64,000 nt of DNA from Flavobacteriales bacterium (GCA_016703005.1 JADJCX010000029.1:1-64000); one strand, 5' to 3'; numbered from the stretch's first letter, positions 7,847 to 17,180 are shown. Program-made: numbers and translations. The notes: generated from the sequence alone by a model not told the origin.

Positions 7847-7940
7847 TGTCATCCAGAGGAGGCTCTGCGACGAAGGATCTTTCAGGTTCCGGCACTACTG
7901 TCGAAGAGAGATCCCTCCTCGAAGACTCGTCGGGATGACA
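7847..7940. repeat. TGTCATCC...GGATGACA palindromic repeat, copy 1
   Basis: A 94-bp element with 8-bp perfect terminal inverted repeats and internal partly complementary arms (CTCTGCGACGAAGGATC against GATCCCTCCTCGAAG). It lies between the divergent ftsX and leuS genes. A second copy is at 29774-29863, just before dnaG. The remainder of the 7741-8055 gap holds only the two promoters. Confidence 0.75.
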
Positions 7941-8040
7941 GAGTGCGGACTGTTCGGGAGAATGGAGATGGGAGGAGATGCCCTTGGACCAACACTTCAC
8001 CGGGTTCTTCCGCCACCCCATCAACCTGTAACCCCACATC

Positions 8041-8048
8041 TACTTTAG
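8041..8048 (+). promoter_or_regulatory. -7 promoter element of leuS
   Basis: TACTTTAG, 7 nt before the leuS ATG. Confidence 0.4.
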
Positions 8049-8055
8049 CGCCGCA

Positions 8056-11047
8056 ATGGGCTACGAGCACAAGGACATAGAGAAGAAGTGGCGCGAGGAA
8101 TGGCGCAAGCGCGGCACCTACCGCGTGGAGAACGACCCGAGCAAACCGAAGTACTATGTGCTCGACATGTTCCCATACCCCAGTGGCGCGGGCCTGCACG
8201 TGGGGCACCCGCTGGGCTACATCGCAAGCGATATCGTAGCGCGTTACAAACGCCAGAAGGGCTTCAACGTGTTGCACCCCATGGGCTACGACAGCTTCGG
8301 CTTGCCAGCGGAGCAGTACGCCATCCAGACCGGCCAGCACCCTGCCAAGACCACGGAAGTCAACATCGCGCGCTACCGCGAACAGCTGGACAACATCGGT
8401 TTCAGTTTCGATTGGAGCCGTGAAGTGCGCACGAGCGACCCATCCTACTACAAGTGGACGCAGTGGATCTTCCTACAGCTCTTCGATAGTTGGTACGATC
8501 ACGCGGCGCAGAGAGCAAAGCCCATCGGTGAATTGATGGAGCGATTCGAGAAGCACGGTTGGAACGGCAACGACGATTGCGCCATCACCGGCAACGAGGA
8601 ACTGGATCCGCTGGCTGCATTCACCGCTGACGAATGGTCAGGCTTCAGCGAGAAGCACCAGCAAGCGATCCTACTGCGTTTTCGTCTGGCCTACCTGAGC
8701 GAAGCATGGGTGAATTGGTGCCCAGCGTTGGGAACCGTTCTCGCAAACGATGAAGTGAAGGATGGCGTGAGCGAACGCGGCGGACACCCCGTGGAGCGCA
8801 AGCGGATGCCGCAGTGGAGCATGCGCATCACCGCGTTCGCACAGCGCTTGCTCGATGGATTGGAGACGCTCGACTGGAGCGAGAGCATTAAGGAGGCGCA
8901 ACGCAATTGGATCGGAAGGAGCGAGGGGGCGTTGATCAATTTCCAACTGATCGGCCACAGCGAGCAGATCGCCGTGTTCACAACAAGGCCCGACACCATC
9001 TTCGGTGTCAGCTTCGTGACCCTCGCCCCGGAGCACGAGCTGATCGAGAAGATAACCCCGCCGGCGAAGTTGGAGGAAGTCAGGGCGTACGTGACGCTGG
9101 CCAAGAACCGCAGCGAACGCGAAGCGCATGACCGAAGTGAAACGCGTGAGCGGTGTGTTCACCGGCGCGTATGTGAAGCATCCGTTCACGCACATGGACA
9201 TACCCGTGTGGGTGGGCGATTACGTGCTGGGTGGCTATGGCACCGGCGCGGTAATGGCCGTGCCCGCAGGCGATCAGCGCGACTGGAATTTTGCGATGCA
9301 CTTCAACATTCCCTTCACGGCCGTTACCGAGCATTGGGACATTTCGAAAGGTGCGGACGAAAGCAAGGAAGCCACGTTGGCGAACAGCGTTTTCCTGAAC
9401 GGATTGAAGGTGGCCGATGCGATCCCGCGCGCCATCGATGAACTGGAATTGCATGGCGTTGGCGAGCGCCGCATCAACTTCCGGTTGCGCGATGCCGCCT
9501 TCGGACGCCAGCGCTATTGGGGTGAGCCCATTCCCATCTACTACAACGAGGGCACGCCCTATCCGCTACCTGAAACTGCTCTGCCGCTCGTGCTTCCGGA
9601 AGTCGACAAGTTCCTGCCCACCGAGGACGGCGAACCACCATTGGCCCGCGCCACCGATTGGACCTACTTGGGCCACCCGTTGGAAACCACCACCATGCCC
9701 GGTTGGGCCGGCAGCAGCTGGTACTTCCTGCGGTACATGGATCCGGAGAGCTTCGGTGCTTTCGCGACACCGGAAGCGATCAACTACTGGCAGCAAGTGG
9801 ATCTGTATGTGGGCGGCAGTGAGCACGCCACTGGCCACCTGCTCTACTTCCGCTTCTGGACCAAGTTCCTCAACGACCGCGGCTGGATCCCCTTCGATGA
9901 GCCCGCGAAGAAGTTGGTGAACCAAGGGATGATACAGGGCGTGTCACGATTCGCGTACGAGGTCAGAGTGGAGCGCTTTTGGCGGTTCGCTGGAAGCCAT
10001 TGATAAACTTCTTCGACATCGTGGGCGAGGACCGTTGCTTTGACCCTCGACAATGGACTGAGACCGACTTCAATATCTACTGCAACCGAACTGCTCGTTT
10101 GACATCCTAAATGGAATGGAGAAAGACTCGGGAGCGGCGAACTTGAGAACTCAGCTTGATGTTCGACGCAGCCAATGGGCACGTGGGATTCAAAGCAATC
10201 GAGCGAGACTGAGACTCATTGATATTCCAGGGTGGATACCAGGGACGATCGGGAGCATCGATTGGATGGCGAGTACTCCAAAGGCCTTGGTGTGGCACAC
10301 CGAGGGTTTGAACCGAGACATCGAGATGATACCTCAACGACTTTCTCTGCTGCTGTGGTCGAGAAGATGTCAAAGTCGAAATTCAACGTCGTCAACCCCG
10401 ACGACATCATCGAGAAGTACGGAGCCGACACCTTGCGCCTGTACGAGATGTTCCTCGGCCCAATCGAGCAGAGCAAGCCGTGGGATACGAACGGCATTGA
10501 AGGCACCTTCCGCTTCCTGCGCAAATTCTGGAACCTCTTCCACGATCAGAACGATGCCTTCCGCGTAAGCGAAGAAGAGCCTACCAAGGAGGAACTGAAA
10601 GTCCTGCATGCAACGCTGAAGAAAGTCGAGGAGGACATCGACAAGTTGAGCTTCAACACGAGCGTGAGCCAGTTCATGATCGCGTGCAATGCGCTGCAGG
10701 AATTGAAGTGCAGCAAACGCGCAGTGCTGGAGCCGCTCACCATCGCGTTGGCGCCCTTCGCGCCGCACATCGCCGAAGAGCTATGGCAAAAGCTCGGGCA
10801 TACTGACAGTGTGACCGGGGCGAAATGGCCCCACTGGGATGCCCAACACCTAGTAGAAGACAGCTTCAGCTACCCCATCAGCTTCAACGGGAAGACACGT
10901 CTGCAACTGGAATTCCCCATCGGCCTGAGCAAGGAAGAGGTAGAAGCGCAAGTGCTGGCAAACCCTGAGGTTCAGCAACGTCTGGAGGGAAAGCCTCCGA
11001 AGAAGGTGATCGTGGTGCCCAAGCGCATCGTGAACATTGTGGTGTGA
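8056..11047 (+). CDS. leuS: leucyl-tRNA synthetase, with a frameshift and an unexplained internal tract
   Basis: A class I synthetase charging tRNA-Leu. The first part (from 8056) holds the HIGH-type motif HVGH (residues 48-51) and the start of the editing domain. At about 9127 the frame changes: dropping one C joins NRSEREA to MTEVKRVSGVF. The second part runs through GTGAVMAVPAGD and VGGSEHATGHLLY to GMIQG, then hits a TGA at 10001-10003. The LeuS frame resumes at KMSKSKFNVVNPDD (about 10369) and runs to a normal C-terminus. Relatives have about 60-75 residues between GMIQG and KMSKS; here there are about 137 codons that do not read as LeuS. No second leuS is present in the window, so an intact copy is expected biologically. 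Confidence 0.85.
9938..10395. other. anomalous tract inside leuS
   Basis: Between the LeuS GMIQG and KMSKS regions all three forward frames carry stops, and no frame resembles LeuS. The tract appears lower in GC than its surroundings and uses codons rare in neighbouring genes (TCA, CGA, AGA, TCG), even where LeuS residues are still legible at both edges. No terminal repeats, transposase or intein motifs are visible. It could be a small insertion or replacement, divergent DNA from a related strain, or a misassembly. Confidence 0.6.
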
Positions 11048-11057
11048 TGGGGCCCAG

Positions 11058-11139
11058 CGCCGCGAGCTTCGGGCCTTGAGCCGCGAGCGGAAAGTCGCGC
11101 AGAGAAAGCTCGCAGCCCGTGGCTCAAGGCTCGAGGCCG
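11058..11139. repeat. GCTCG-rich hairpin repeat, copy C
   Basis: CCGCGAGCTTCGGGCCTTGA and AGCTCGCAGCCCGTGGCTCA form the two imperfectly complementary arms. It lies between leuS and the DUF3108 gene. Confidence 0.7.
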
Positions 11140-11173
11140 TATTGATCGGTATAGCCTTTGCGTTCCAGTAGCC

Positions 11174-11995
11174 ATGACCCGCAAGAGTTTGATCCTGTTC
11201 TCCGGCCTCGCTTTTCTCACCCTGAGCTTCGGCCAATCGAACGACCACCCGGATAGCGATGGCAAAGACCATGTCGTGCAATTGCGCGCACTGCCACATG
11301 CTGCCTTCAAGGCCGGTGAAAAACTCACCTATGTGGTTCACTACGGCTTCGTCAATGCCGGGCTAGCTCAACTGGAGTTGAAAGAGACCGATGTGGAATT
11401 CCAAGGTCGTCGCATGTTGCACGCCGTCGGCACCGGTAAGAGCATCGGTGCTTTCAACACGTTCTATAAAGTGGACGACCGTTACGAGTCCTACTTCGAC
11501 AGCATAGGTGTATTCCCATGGGCGTTCAAGCGCAGTGTTGACGAAGGCGGCTACACCTTCAACCAAGACTACATCTTCCTTCAGCACCGCGCCGAGGTGA
11601 CCACGCAGGAGAAGAAGACCTTCAAGATCCCCGCGCACACGCAGGACATGATCAGCGCGTTCTACTTCGCACGCACACTCGACTTCGGCAGCGCAGCCAC
11701 AGGCGACATCTTCACTATCGACTGCTTCTTGGACAATGAACACTGGCCCTTGCAGATGAAAGTGGTGGGCCGCGAAACGATCAAGCTGCGCAACGGCAAA
11801 TTCAAGTGCATCAAGTTCCAACCGATCGTGCAGGAAGGCCGCGTGTTCAAGACGAACGACGACTTGAACGTGTGGGTGACCGACGACGGCAACCACATCC
11901 CCGTGCTGGCCCAAGCCAAGGTGCTGGTGGGTTCCATCAAGATGGAGTTGAGCGGCTACAGCGGCTTGGCCCATCCGATCGCCAAGGTGGATTAA
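11174..11995 (+). CDS. DUF3108 domain-containing exported protein
   Basis: A 273-residue protein with an N-terminal signal peptide (about residues 1-20, cut near FGQS). The DUF3108 fold starts at AFKAGEKLTYVVHYGFVNAG, followed by GKSIGAFNTFYKVDDRYESYFD and a C-terminal LNVWVTDDGNHIPV-type strand. The family is periplasmic and beta-rich, and its function is not known. A TA-nnn-TTTG sequence about 25 nt upstream may be its promoter. The next gene is an M23 peptidase on the same strand, but a palindromic repeat lies between. Confidence 0.85.
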   Translation: MTRKSLILFSGLAFLTLSFGQSNDHPDSDGKDHVVQLRALPHAAFKAGEKLTYVVHYGFVNAGLAQLELKETDVEFQGRRMLHAVGTGKSIGAFNTFYKVDDRYESYFDSIGVFPWAFKRSVDEGGYTFNQDYIFLQHRAEVTTQEKKTFKIPAHTQDMISAFYFARTLDFGSAATGDIFTIDCFLDNEHWPLQMKVVGRETIKLRNGKFKCIKFQPIVQEGRVFKTNDDLNVWVTDDGNHIPVLAQAKVLVGSIKMELSGYSGLAHPIAKVD

Positions 11996-12020
11996 TCCAC
12001 CGTTCTCTTGTCCTCCCATT

Positions 12021-12058
12021 GCGACCCTCTCCCTCGGAGAGGGCAGGGTGAGGTCATG
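12021..12058. repeat. CCCTCTC/GAGAGGG palindromic repeat, copy 2
   Basis: ACCCTCTCCCTCGGAGAGGG followed by CAGGGTGAGGTCATG. It could double as a terminator after the DUF3108 gene. Confidence 0.65.
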
Positions 12059-12131
12059 AACATCGCACCCGGTAAAATCAACGGGGCGGTAGTTGCGTTA
12101 CTACCGTGCCTTGTTGCATTCTTGCGGTACA

Positions 12132-13400
12132 ATGAAGACTTGGCACTGGTGGACGATCGGCGTTGGTGGCGTTTCGGTGGCCACTTCCGTAGCGCTTACC
12201 ACCGACCTGGCGCCGCATGTGGAGTACGTGCCGGAGAAAGTGGTGGTGCTTGAGGATACGGTACCGGCAGCACCAAGCGCATATGGCATCCCGTTGAGCG
12301 GCTTTGAATTGGAGCGCAGTTCGGTGAAGAACGGCAATACGTTCGGGGACCTGCTCGCCGAGCACGGGGTCAGTGCCGCAACCGTCGATAGTCTGGTGCG
12401 GATCGCGGAGCCGATGTTCGATGTACACCGCATGCGCGCGGGGCATCCGATCGCCTTCATCTTCAAGGAGGACGGCACGCACACACCGCAATGGTTCGTG
12501 TATGAGGCAAGTCCCGTTGAGCACATTGTCTTCTCGCTTTCGCCGCTCAATGTTCATGTGCACGAGCGGCCCGTTGTCGTTCATGAGCGCGCAGTGGCGT
12601 GCACGGTGACCGGTGCGTTGTGGAATGATCTATCGTCCTGCGGAGCCGACCCGGCGCTCGCCATGCAGTTGGCGGAGGTATTCGCTTGGACCGTGGATTT
12701 CTACCGCATTCAGAAAGGCGAGCAGTTCACCATCGTGTACAACGAGAGCACGGTGGACGGGCAGCGATACGGCGATCCCGAAGTGTTGGGTGTGCGCTAC
12801 ACCACCGCCGACCGCGCAACTGAGGCCATCCTCTTCAGCATGGACTCGACAGAGACCTATTTCGATCGCGATGGTAACAGCTTGCGCAAAGCATTCCTGA
12901 AGGCACCGTTGAAGTACAGCCGTCTGAGCAGCGGCTTCACGCAGCGGCGCTTCCACCCGGTACAGAAGCGCTTCAAGCCACACTTGGGCACCGACTACGC
13001 TGCGCCGTACGGTACACCCATCCTTACAGTAGGCGATGGCACTGTCGAAGCCACGGGCTACACCGCTGGGAACGGCAACTTCGTGAAGGTGCGCCACAAC
13101 GGAACGTACACCACGCAATACTTGCACATGCGCAAGATCCTCGTGCGTAAAGGCCAGAACGTGCAACAAGGCGATGTGATCGGCGAGGTGGGCAGCACGG
13201 GGCTCGCGACCGGTCCGCACGTGTGCTTCCGCTTCTGGAAGAATGGTGTGCAAGTGGATCACCGCAAGGAAGAGCTCCCGAAGGCCGAGCCCGTAGCCGA
13301 GGAGGACCGTGCCCGGTTCTACGATGTGCGCGATGCGATAGTGGCCAAGATCGATGACGCCCAACGAAAGGCTGAGCGCCGAGATCCCGTTCAGTTCTGA
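12132..13400 (+). CDS. M23 family metallopeptidase (murein hydrolase-like), membrane-anchored
   Basis: A 422-residue protein with an N-terminal membrane segment (about residues 5-27), a periplasmic region and a C-terminal LytM/M23 domain. Zinc and catalytic residues visible are H284 and D288 in HLGTDYAAP, QYLHM, and the final GPHVCFRFW. There the usual HxH is HxC (H363, C365), a variant I recall from Bacteroidota relatives; Cys may replace His as a zinc ligand. Start 12132 is chosen because the membrane segment begins there. The last 10 nt overlap the convergent oxidoreductase gene. Confidence 0.88.
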   Translation: MKTWHWWTIGVGGVSVATSVALTTDLAPHVEYVPEKVVVLEDTVPAAPSAYGIPLSGFELERSSVKNGNTFGDLLAEHGVSAATVDSLVRIAEPMFDVHRMRAGHPIAFIFKEDGTHTPQWFVYEASPVEHIVFSLSPLNVHVHERPVVVHERAVACTVTGALWNDLSSCGADPALAMQLAEVFAWTVDFYRIQKGEQFTIVYNESTVDGQRYGDPEVLGVRYTTADRATEAILFSMDSTETYFDRDGNSLRKAFLKAPLKYSRLSSGFTQRRFHPVQKRFKPHLGTDYAAPYGTPILTVGDGTVEATGYTAGNGNFVKVRHNGTYTTQYLHMRKILVRKGQNVQQGDVIGEVGSTGLATGPHVCFRFWKNGVQVDHRKEELPKAEPVAEEDRARFYDVRDAIVAKIDDAQRKAERRDPVQF

Positions 13401-14062
13401 TCGGCGAGATCGACGATCTCCTGGTACCGGTGCGTGGCTGGAGCACTGGTCTTATGCGTAAGGGCAGAGTTGAGCAAGGCCTTCGCCAATACGCGGTGCG
13501 GCATCGGCTTGTACTTCGCCCAGCTACCGAACAGAAGCGGCGATATCACCCGCATCGCGCCGATCCCGATGCGCTCCCCGATCCTCCTTTCCTTCCTGGG
13601 GCCAGTGAGAATGGAAGGCTGGAAGATGTTCAAGGAGGGTAAACCCAGTGCCTTCAGGCCTTCTTCCGTGCGGCCCTTCACCTTGTTGTAGAAGAAGCGC
13701 GAGCGGGCATCGGCGCCCACAGCACTGACGACACAGAAGGCGCAGTTGCAATGGTCCTTCGCCCAACTGCCCAGGCCAAGCACCAGGTCATGATCCACGT
13801 GGATGAATTTCTGCTTGTCGCCATCCACGTTGCGCATGGTGGTGCCAAGACAACATATCACCGCATCCACGCGCGTGTCGCGCAAACCGCTGAGCAGGTC
13901 GCCCCCAGCAGCCACCCATTGCTCCAGCTTCGGGTGAGACAGGTCGAGCCGCTTGCGCACAAGCACGACCACCTTGGCCACCCGTGGATCACCCAAGGCC
14001 AGACGCAGCACTTCGGAACCGACCAGGCCGGTGGCGCCGGCGAGCAGAAGAACAGGGATCAT
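13391..14062 (-). CDS. NAD(P)-binding Rossmann-fold oxidoreductase (atypical SDR, TIP30/HTATIP2-like)
   Basis: Begins IPVLLLAGATGLVGSEVLR, a GxxGxxG dinucleotide-binding motif, then CCLGTTM near residue 76, VSAVGAD near 115 and FYNKVKGRTEEGL, where Y and K match the SDR active-site YxxxK. The 223-residue length fits atypical short-chain reductases of the HTATIP2/YraR type. The substrate is unknown. The ATG at 14062 is preferred over an upstream one because the Rossmann strand starts there. It is transcribed divergently from the membrane-protein/regulator pair, sharing the operator-like region between them. Confidence 0.8.
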   Translation of the reverse strand: MIPVLLLAGATGLVGSEVLRLALGDPRVAKVVVLVRKRLDLSHPKLEQWVAAGGDLLSGLRDTRVDAVICCLGTTMRNVDGDKQKFIHVDHDLVLGLGSWAKDHCNCAFCVVSAVGADARSRFFYNKVKGRTEEGLKALGLPSLNIFQPSILTGPRKERRIGERIGIGAMRVISPLLFGSWAKYKPMPHRVLAKALLNSALTHKTSAPATHRYQEIVDLADQN

Positions 14063-14097
14063 GGCGAAGAAGGTCGGTGAAAAGTAGATGCGCATAT

Positions 14098-14123
14098 TGT
14101 TTATACAGTAAACCTGTTTATAC
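14098..14123. promoter_or_regulatory. candidate operator: two TGTTTATAC direct repeats
   Basis: TGTTTATAC occurs at 14098-14106 and 14115-14123, 17 bp apart, with an inverted GTTTA/TAAAC pair at 14099-14113. It lies between divergent genes, directly before the operon that encodes a winged-helix regulator, so autoregulation is plausible. TATACTTG overlaps the second repeat and could be the -7 element. Confidence 0.5.
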
Positions 14124-14146
14124 TTGTGCCATCAAACCGCCAGAAT

Positions 14147-14734
14147 ATGGAACGCGACATGACCCCCGACGAAAGTCTGCGCCTCATTGAAAGCATGATC
14201 GGCCAAGCCAAGAAGAGCTTCAGTCGCATGAGCTTCTACTTCCTGCTGTGGGGGGTACTGCTTATCGGCGCCATGATCGCCACCTACATCATGCGAGACG
14301 CTCCTCCAAGTCCCGTCCAAGGTGCAGCTTGGGGCGTGGCCGGCTTGATCGGTGGCATCCTCAGCTCGATCCACGGTGCGCGGCAAGGCAAGCGCGAACC
14401 GGTGAACAATCCCATGGATCGCGTGATCGGTTGGTTGTGGGGTGCGTTCGTGATAACTCTGCTCATTACGATCGCGTGCACGGTTCCCCATCATCGCGAT
14501 CCAGGACCGATGATCACGCTCCTCACGGGCCTGCCCACCTTCATGACCGGCCAGATCCTGCGGTTCCGCCCGCTCATCATCGGCGGTATGCTGTTCTGGT
14601 TTGCGGGGATCATCATGCACTTCACCGATGATGTTTTGCTGCTGACGGTATTGTATTGCAGCGCGATGTTCTTCGGATACATAGTACCAGGCCTCATGCT
14701 CAAGCGCCAAGAGAATGTCCTTCGCCCCGCTTGA
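14147..14734 (+). CDS. hypothetical integral membrane protein
   Basis: A 195-residue protein with a short polar N-terminus (MTPDESLRLIESMIGQAKK) and about five to six hydrophobic helices: near 23-45, 55-70, 95-115, 120-135, 140-160 and 165-185. I do not recognise the family. Its 3' end overlaps the start of the winged-helix regulator by 20 nt, so the two are translationally coupled. Such small membrane-protein/regulator pairs are common in Bacteroidota and are presumed to act together, though the signal is unknown. Confidence 0.75.
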   Translation: MERDMTPDESLRLIESMIGQAKKSFSRMSFYFLLWGVLLIGAMIATYIMRDAPPSPVQGAAWGVAGLIGGILSSIHGARQGKREPVNNPMDRVIGWLWGAFVITLLITIACTVPHHRDPGPMITLLTGLPTFMTGQILRFRPLIIGGMLFWFAGIIMHFTDDVLLLTVLYCSAMFFGYIVPGLMLKRQENVLRPA

Positions 14735-15002
14735 TCCGCTACTGCACAACCAACTGCGGCTTGCCGTAGTGAGCTTGCTTGTTGGTGTTGACAGCGCTGA
14801 GTTCACCTTCATCGTGGAGAGCACTGGTGCCACGCGTGGCAACCTCAGTGTGCAGATCACCAAGTTGAAGGAGGCCGGGTACATCAGTGTGACCAAGAGC
14901 TTCCGCGACAACTATCCGCTCACCACGTGCAAGCTCACGGCCAAGGGACTTCGTGCTTTCGAGAAGTACGTGGAGGCGATCAGGGGTTACCTCGATAAGT
15001 GA
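14715..15002 (+). CDS. winged-helix transcriptional regulator
   Basis: 95 residues: PLLHNQLRLAVVSLLVG, then a recognition region STGATRGNLSVQITKLKEAGYISVTKSF and a wing with YPLTTCKLTAKGLRAFEKY. This matches short MarR/PadR-related one-domain regulators (HTH_34 type). It overlaps the preceding membrane-protein gene. The repeated TGTTTATAC motif upstream of the operon is the natural candidate target. Confidence 0.88.
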   Translation: MSFAPLDPLLHNQLRLAVVSLLVGVDSAEFTFIVESTGATRGNLSVQITKLKEAGYISVTKSFRDNYPLTTCKLTAKGLRAFEKYVEAIRGYLDK

Positions 15003-15026
15003 GCATCATCTTGATCCAAGAACATC

Positions 15027-15544
15027 ATGGTTGAATTCAGATCGTACACCCTCCTGAGTTGGATGCATATCGCATCCGCCACGCTGGCCATGGTGCTCGG
15101 CCTAATGGTCCTTGTCCGGGCGAAGGGCACGCGTTCCCACCGTCGGCTGGGCTTCGTATACGTTTTGAGCATGGCGCTACTGAACATATCGGCGTTCGGC
15201 ATGTATCGCTTGTTCGGGACCTTCGGTGCGTTCCACGTTGCTGCATTGGTAAGTGCGTCAACGGTGGTCGCGGGCATTCTCGCGATCCTGAAGCGCCCGC
15301 GCACACAGCGCCAAGTGGAACTGCATTTGGTTTTTATGTACTGGTCGGTCATCGGCTTGTACGCTGCCTTCTTCTCGGAGCTGATGGTGCGCGTGCGGAT
15401 CAATGCGGCGTTCATGATCCTTGTTTCCTGTGCCACCGGGGCAACGATCTTATTGGTGCGTTGTTCCAACGCAAGTTGGTTGCCAAATGGTCCGCTGAAG
15501 TGGCGCACATCATCCCCGCTGACCAATCGCGGCATAGGGAATAG
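15027..15544 (+). CDS. DUF2306-like membrane protein (apparent -1 frameshift near the 3' end)
   Basis: A small multi-pass membrane protein: WMHIASATLAMVLGL, a KGTRSHRRLGFVYV loop, then three further helices. Conserved-looking features are SHRRLG and H-rich helix starts, as in DUF2306 proteins. At about 15443 the frame degrades. Adding one base (as if ATCCTTATT had lost a C) continues it as ATILIGALFQRKLVAKW and ends at TAG 15542-15544, about 172 residues. The gene lies 24 nt after the regulator, so it is probably the third gene of that operon. Confidence 0.7.
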
Positions 15545-15665
15545 AGAGAGGGCATCGCTGCCCTCATCATGGTTCGTCGATCGGTACGGTCGATACAGGG
15601 GGTAGTGATCGTTGTGCTCGTCGAGAATTTGGGCCACGTGTGCAACGGCCCCCGTACACCGCCCC

Positions 15666-16613
15666 ATGGAACGGGGTATGGCACGAATGATCAGTAAAGC
15701 AAAAGCGCTGGAAGTCTGCGTTTTCACGGCTGCATTGCTGACCGGAACCGGGTGCAAGAAGGAAACGGAGCTGATCCCCGGTAACCAGGCGCCCGACTAT
15801 GCCGGTGTGCCCACTGTTATCACGCAGAACTATGTGAACCGGCTGTTCATCGATCTCATCGGTCGGGAACCATTGAACGTGGAGATGGACGCGGAAGTCG
15901 CGGCGCTCGAAGCTGCAACCCTGTCGATCGGTTCGCGCGAAGCGCTAGTGAACAAGCTGATGACCAGCACCGCGTACGTGGAAGGCGACAGCAGCTACAA
16001 GCGCGCCTACTACCAACGCCAATATGAGCTGTACAAGAGCCGCTGCTTGGAAGGCGCGAGCGATGACATCATCGATGGCGCAATCGGCATTGCCGAGCAG
16101 GACGCATTGGCCGATTCACTGGCAGGCAACACCCAAGGATTGGGTGAAGCGAACAGCGAGTTGCAACGGTTGCGCAACCTTAAGAACAGCCGAGTGAACT
16201 ACATGAACGGTTTGATCGGCATCGATGAGGTGATGGGCTACATGGTGTTCAACAGCATCTACGACCAGATCAACATGAACACCTTCAATTTCATCAACGC
16301 CACATTCGACAACCTGCTGCTGCGCTACCCCACGAATGCTGAGTTCAACACCGGATTCTCGATGGTGGAAAACAACGCACCGGGTATCCTCTTCACGCAA
16401 AGCGGCCAGAACAAGGGCGACTACGTGCAGATCCTCACCGGCACAACGGAGTTCGAGGAAGGCATGGTGCGCTGGAGCTACAACACGTTCATGGGTCGTG
16501 AGGCCAGCACATACGAAGTGTACACCGCCATGTCCTCGTTCCACACGGACCTCGACCTGCAGCGTATGCAACGCACCATCCTCGTGAGCGACGAATACGC
16601 CAACATCAACTGA
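15666..16613 (+). CDS. lipoprotein with repeated LGR-x-P-type helices (DUF1549/DUF1553-like)
   Basis: About 315 residues, with a lipoprotein signal ending LLTGTGC. The mature part has at least three similar segments: NRLFIDLIGREPLNVE, FDNLLLRYPTNAEF and YNTFMGREASTYEV. These recall the L-x-L-x-G-R-x-P-T helices of planctomycete DUF1549/DUF1553 proteins and of DUF4214 repeats. That similarity is by eye only. It is followed after 2 nt by a second lipoprotein and then a DUF1501 gene. Starts at 15666, 15678 and 15687 are all possible. It is probably anchored to the outer membrane. Confidence 0.7.
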   Translation: MERGMARMISKAKALEVCVFTAALLTGTGCKKETELIPGNQAPDYAGVPTVITQNYVNRLFIDLIGREPLNVEMDAEVAALEAATLSIGSREALVNKLMTSTAYVEGDSSYKRAYYQRQYELYKSRCLEGASDDIIDGAIGIAEQDALADSLAGNTQGLGEANSELQRLRNLKNSRVNYMNGLIGIDEVMGYMVFNSIYDQINMNTFNFINATFDNLLLRYPTNAEFNTGFSMVENNAPGILFTQSGQNKGDYVQILTGTTEFEEGMVRWSYNTFMGREASTYEVYTAMSSFHTDLDLQRMQRTILVSDEYANIN

Positions 16614-16615
16614 AC

Positions 16616-17155
16616 ATGGAACACACGATGTTGTTGAAAGCACTGAAGCACTCCTTCCTCCTTGGGAGGAAGGTCGGGATGGAGGTCCTGCCTGCTGCCA
16701 TTGCCTGTTGCCTACTACTTACCTCCTGCACCAAGGAACTCGAGTACGAACTGAACGACGTTCAGTTGAACCCACCGGGCACCATCAAGGACAACGAGAA
16801 GACCAATCAGCAATACGCGGCCATCCTCCACGCCAACCTGTTCCAGGATGCGATGAGCGCGAACGAGCTCTACGAGCTGGACCAGTGCATCCAGAGCATC
16901 GGCGACAAGGAGCTGGCCCGGGAAGTGATCATCAGCAACTTCATGAACAAGCCCGGCGTGATCATCCCCGATGACGCCACGATGCGCGCCAACATCGACG
17001 CCTTCATCATCGAGACCTACAACCGTTTCCTGGTGCGCCAGCCGACGGAAGCCGAGAAAACCTGGTTCCGCAACTACATCGAAGCCGACCCGAACGTGAC
17101 GCCGGAGATCATCTACTTCTCCTTCGCCATGAGCAACGAGTATCTCTTCTACTGA
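16616..17155 (+). CDS. lipoprotein, partner of the DUF1501 protein
   Basis: A 179-residue lipoprotein; the lipobox is LLLTSC after a hydrophobic stretch (about residues 22-37). The C-terminal part, ETYNRFLVRQPTEAEKTWF and then FAMSNEYLFY, mirrors the end of DUF1553-type proteins, where a nRxPTxxE helix is followed by a final SxEFL. Together with the preceding lipoprotein it looks like a single larger protein split in two. The start may be 16616 or the internal ATG at 16628 (MLLKALK). It is translationally coupled upstream, with a 2-nt gap. Confidence 0.68.
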   Translation: MEHTMLLKALKHSFLLGRKVGMEVLPAAIACCLLLTSCTKELEYELNDVQLNPPGTIKDNEKTNQQYAAILHANLFQDAMSANELYELDQCIQSIGDKELAREVIISNFMNKPGVIIPDDATMRANIDAFIIETYNRFLVRQPTEAEKTWFRNYIEADPNVTPEIIYFSFAMSNEYLFY

Positions 17156-17180
17156 ACCGCCGTACAAACGCCCTTTGCAC

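Noticed and set aside
10270..10345. tRNA-like T-arm (GGTTTGAACC) in the anomalous leuS tract
   Set aside because: The flanking bases do not form a five-pair T-stem, and no acceptor, D or anticodon arm can be assembled on either strand.
9938..10395. Intein or group I/II intron in leuS
   Set aside because: No intein splice-junction residues, no homing endonuclease motif, and the tract is too short and stop-rich; no intron-like catalytic core found by eye.
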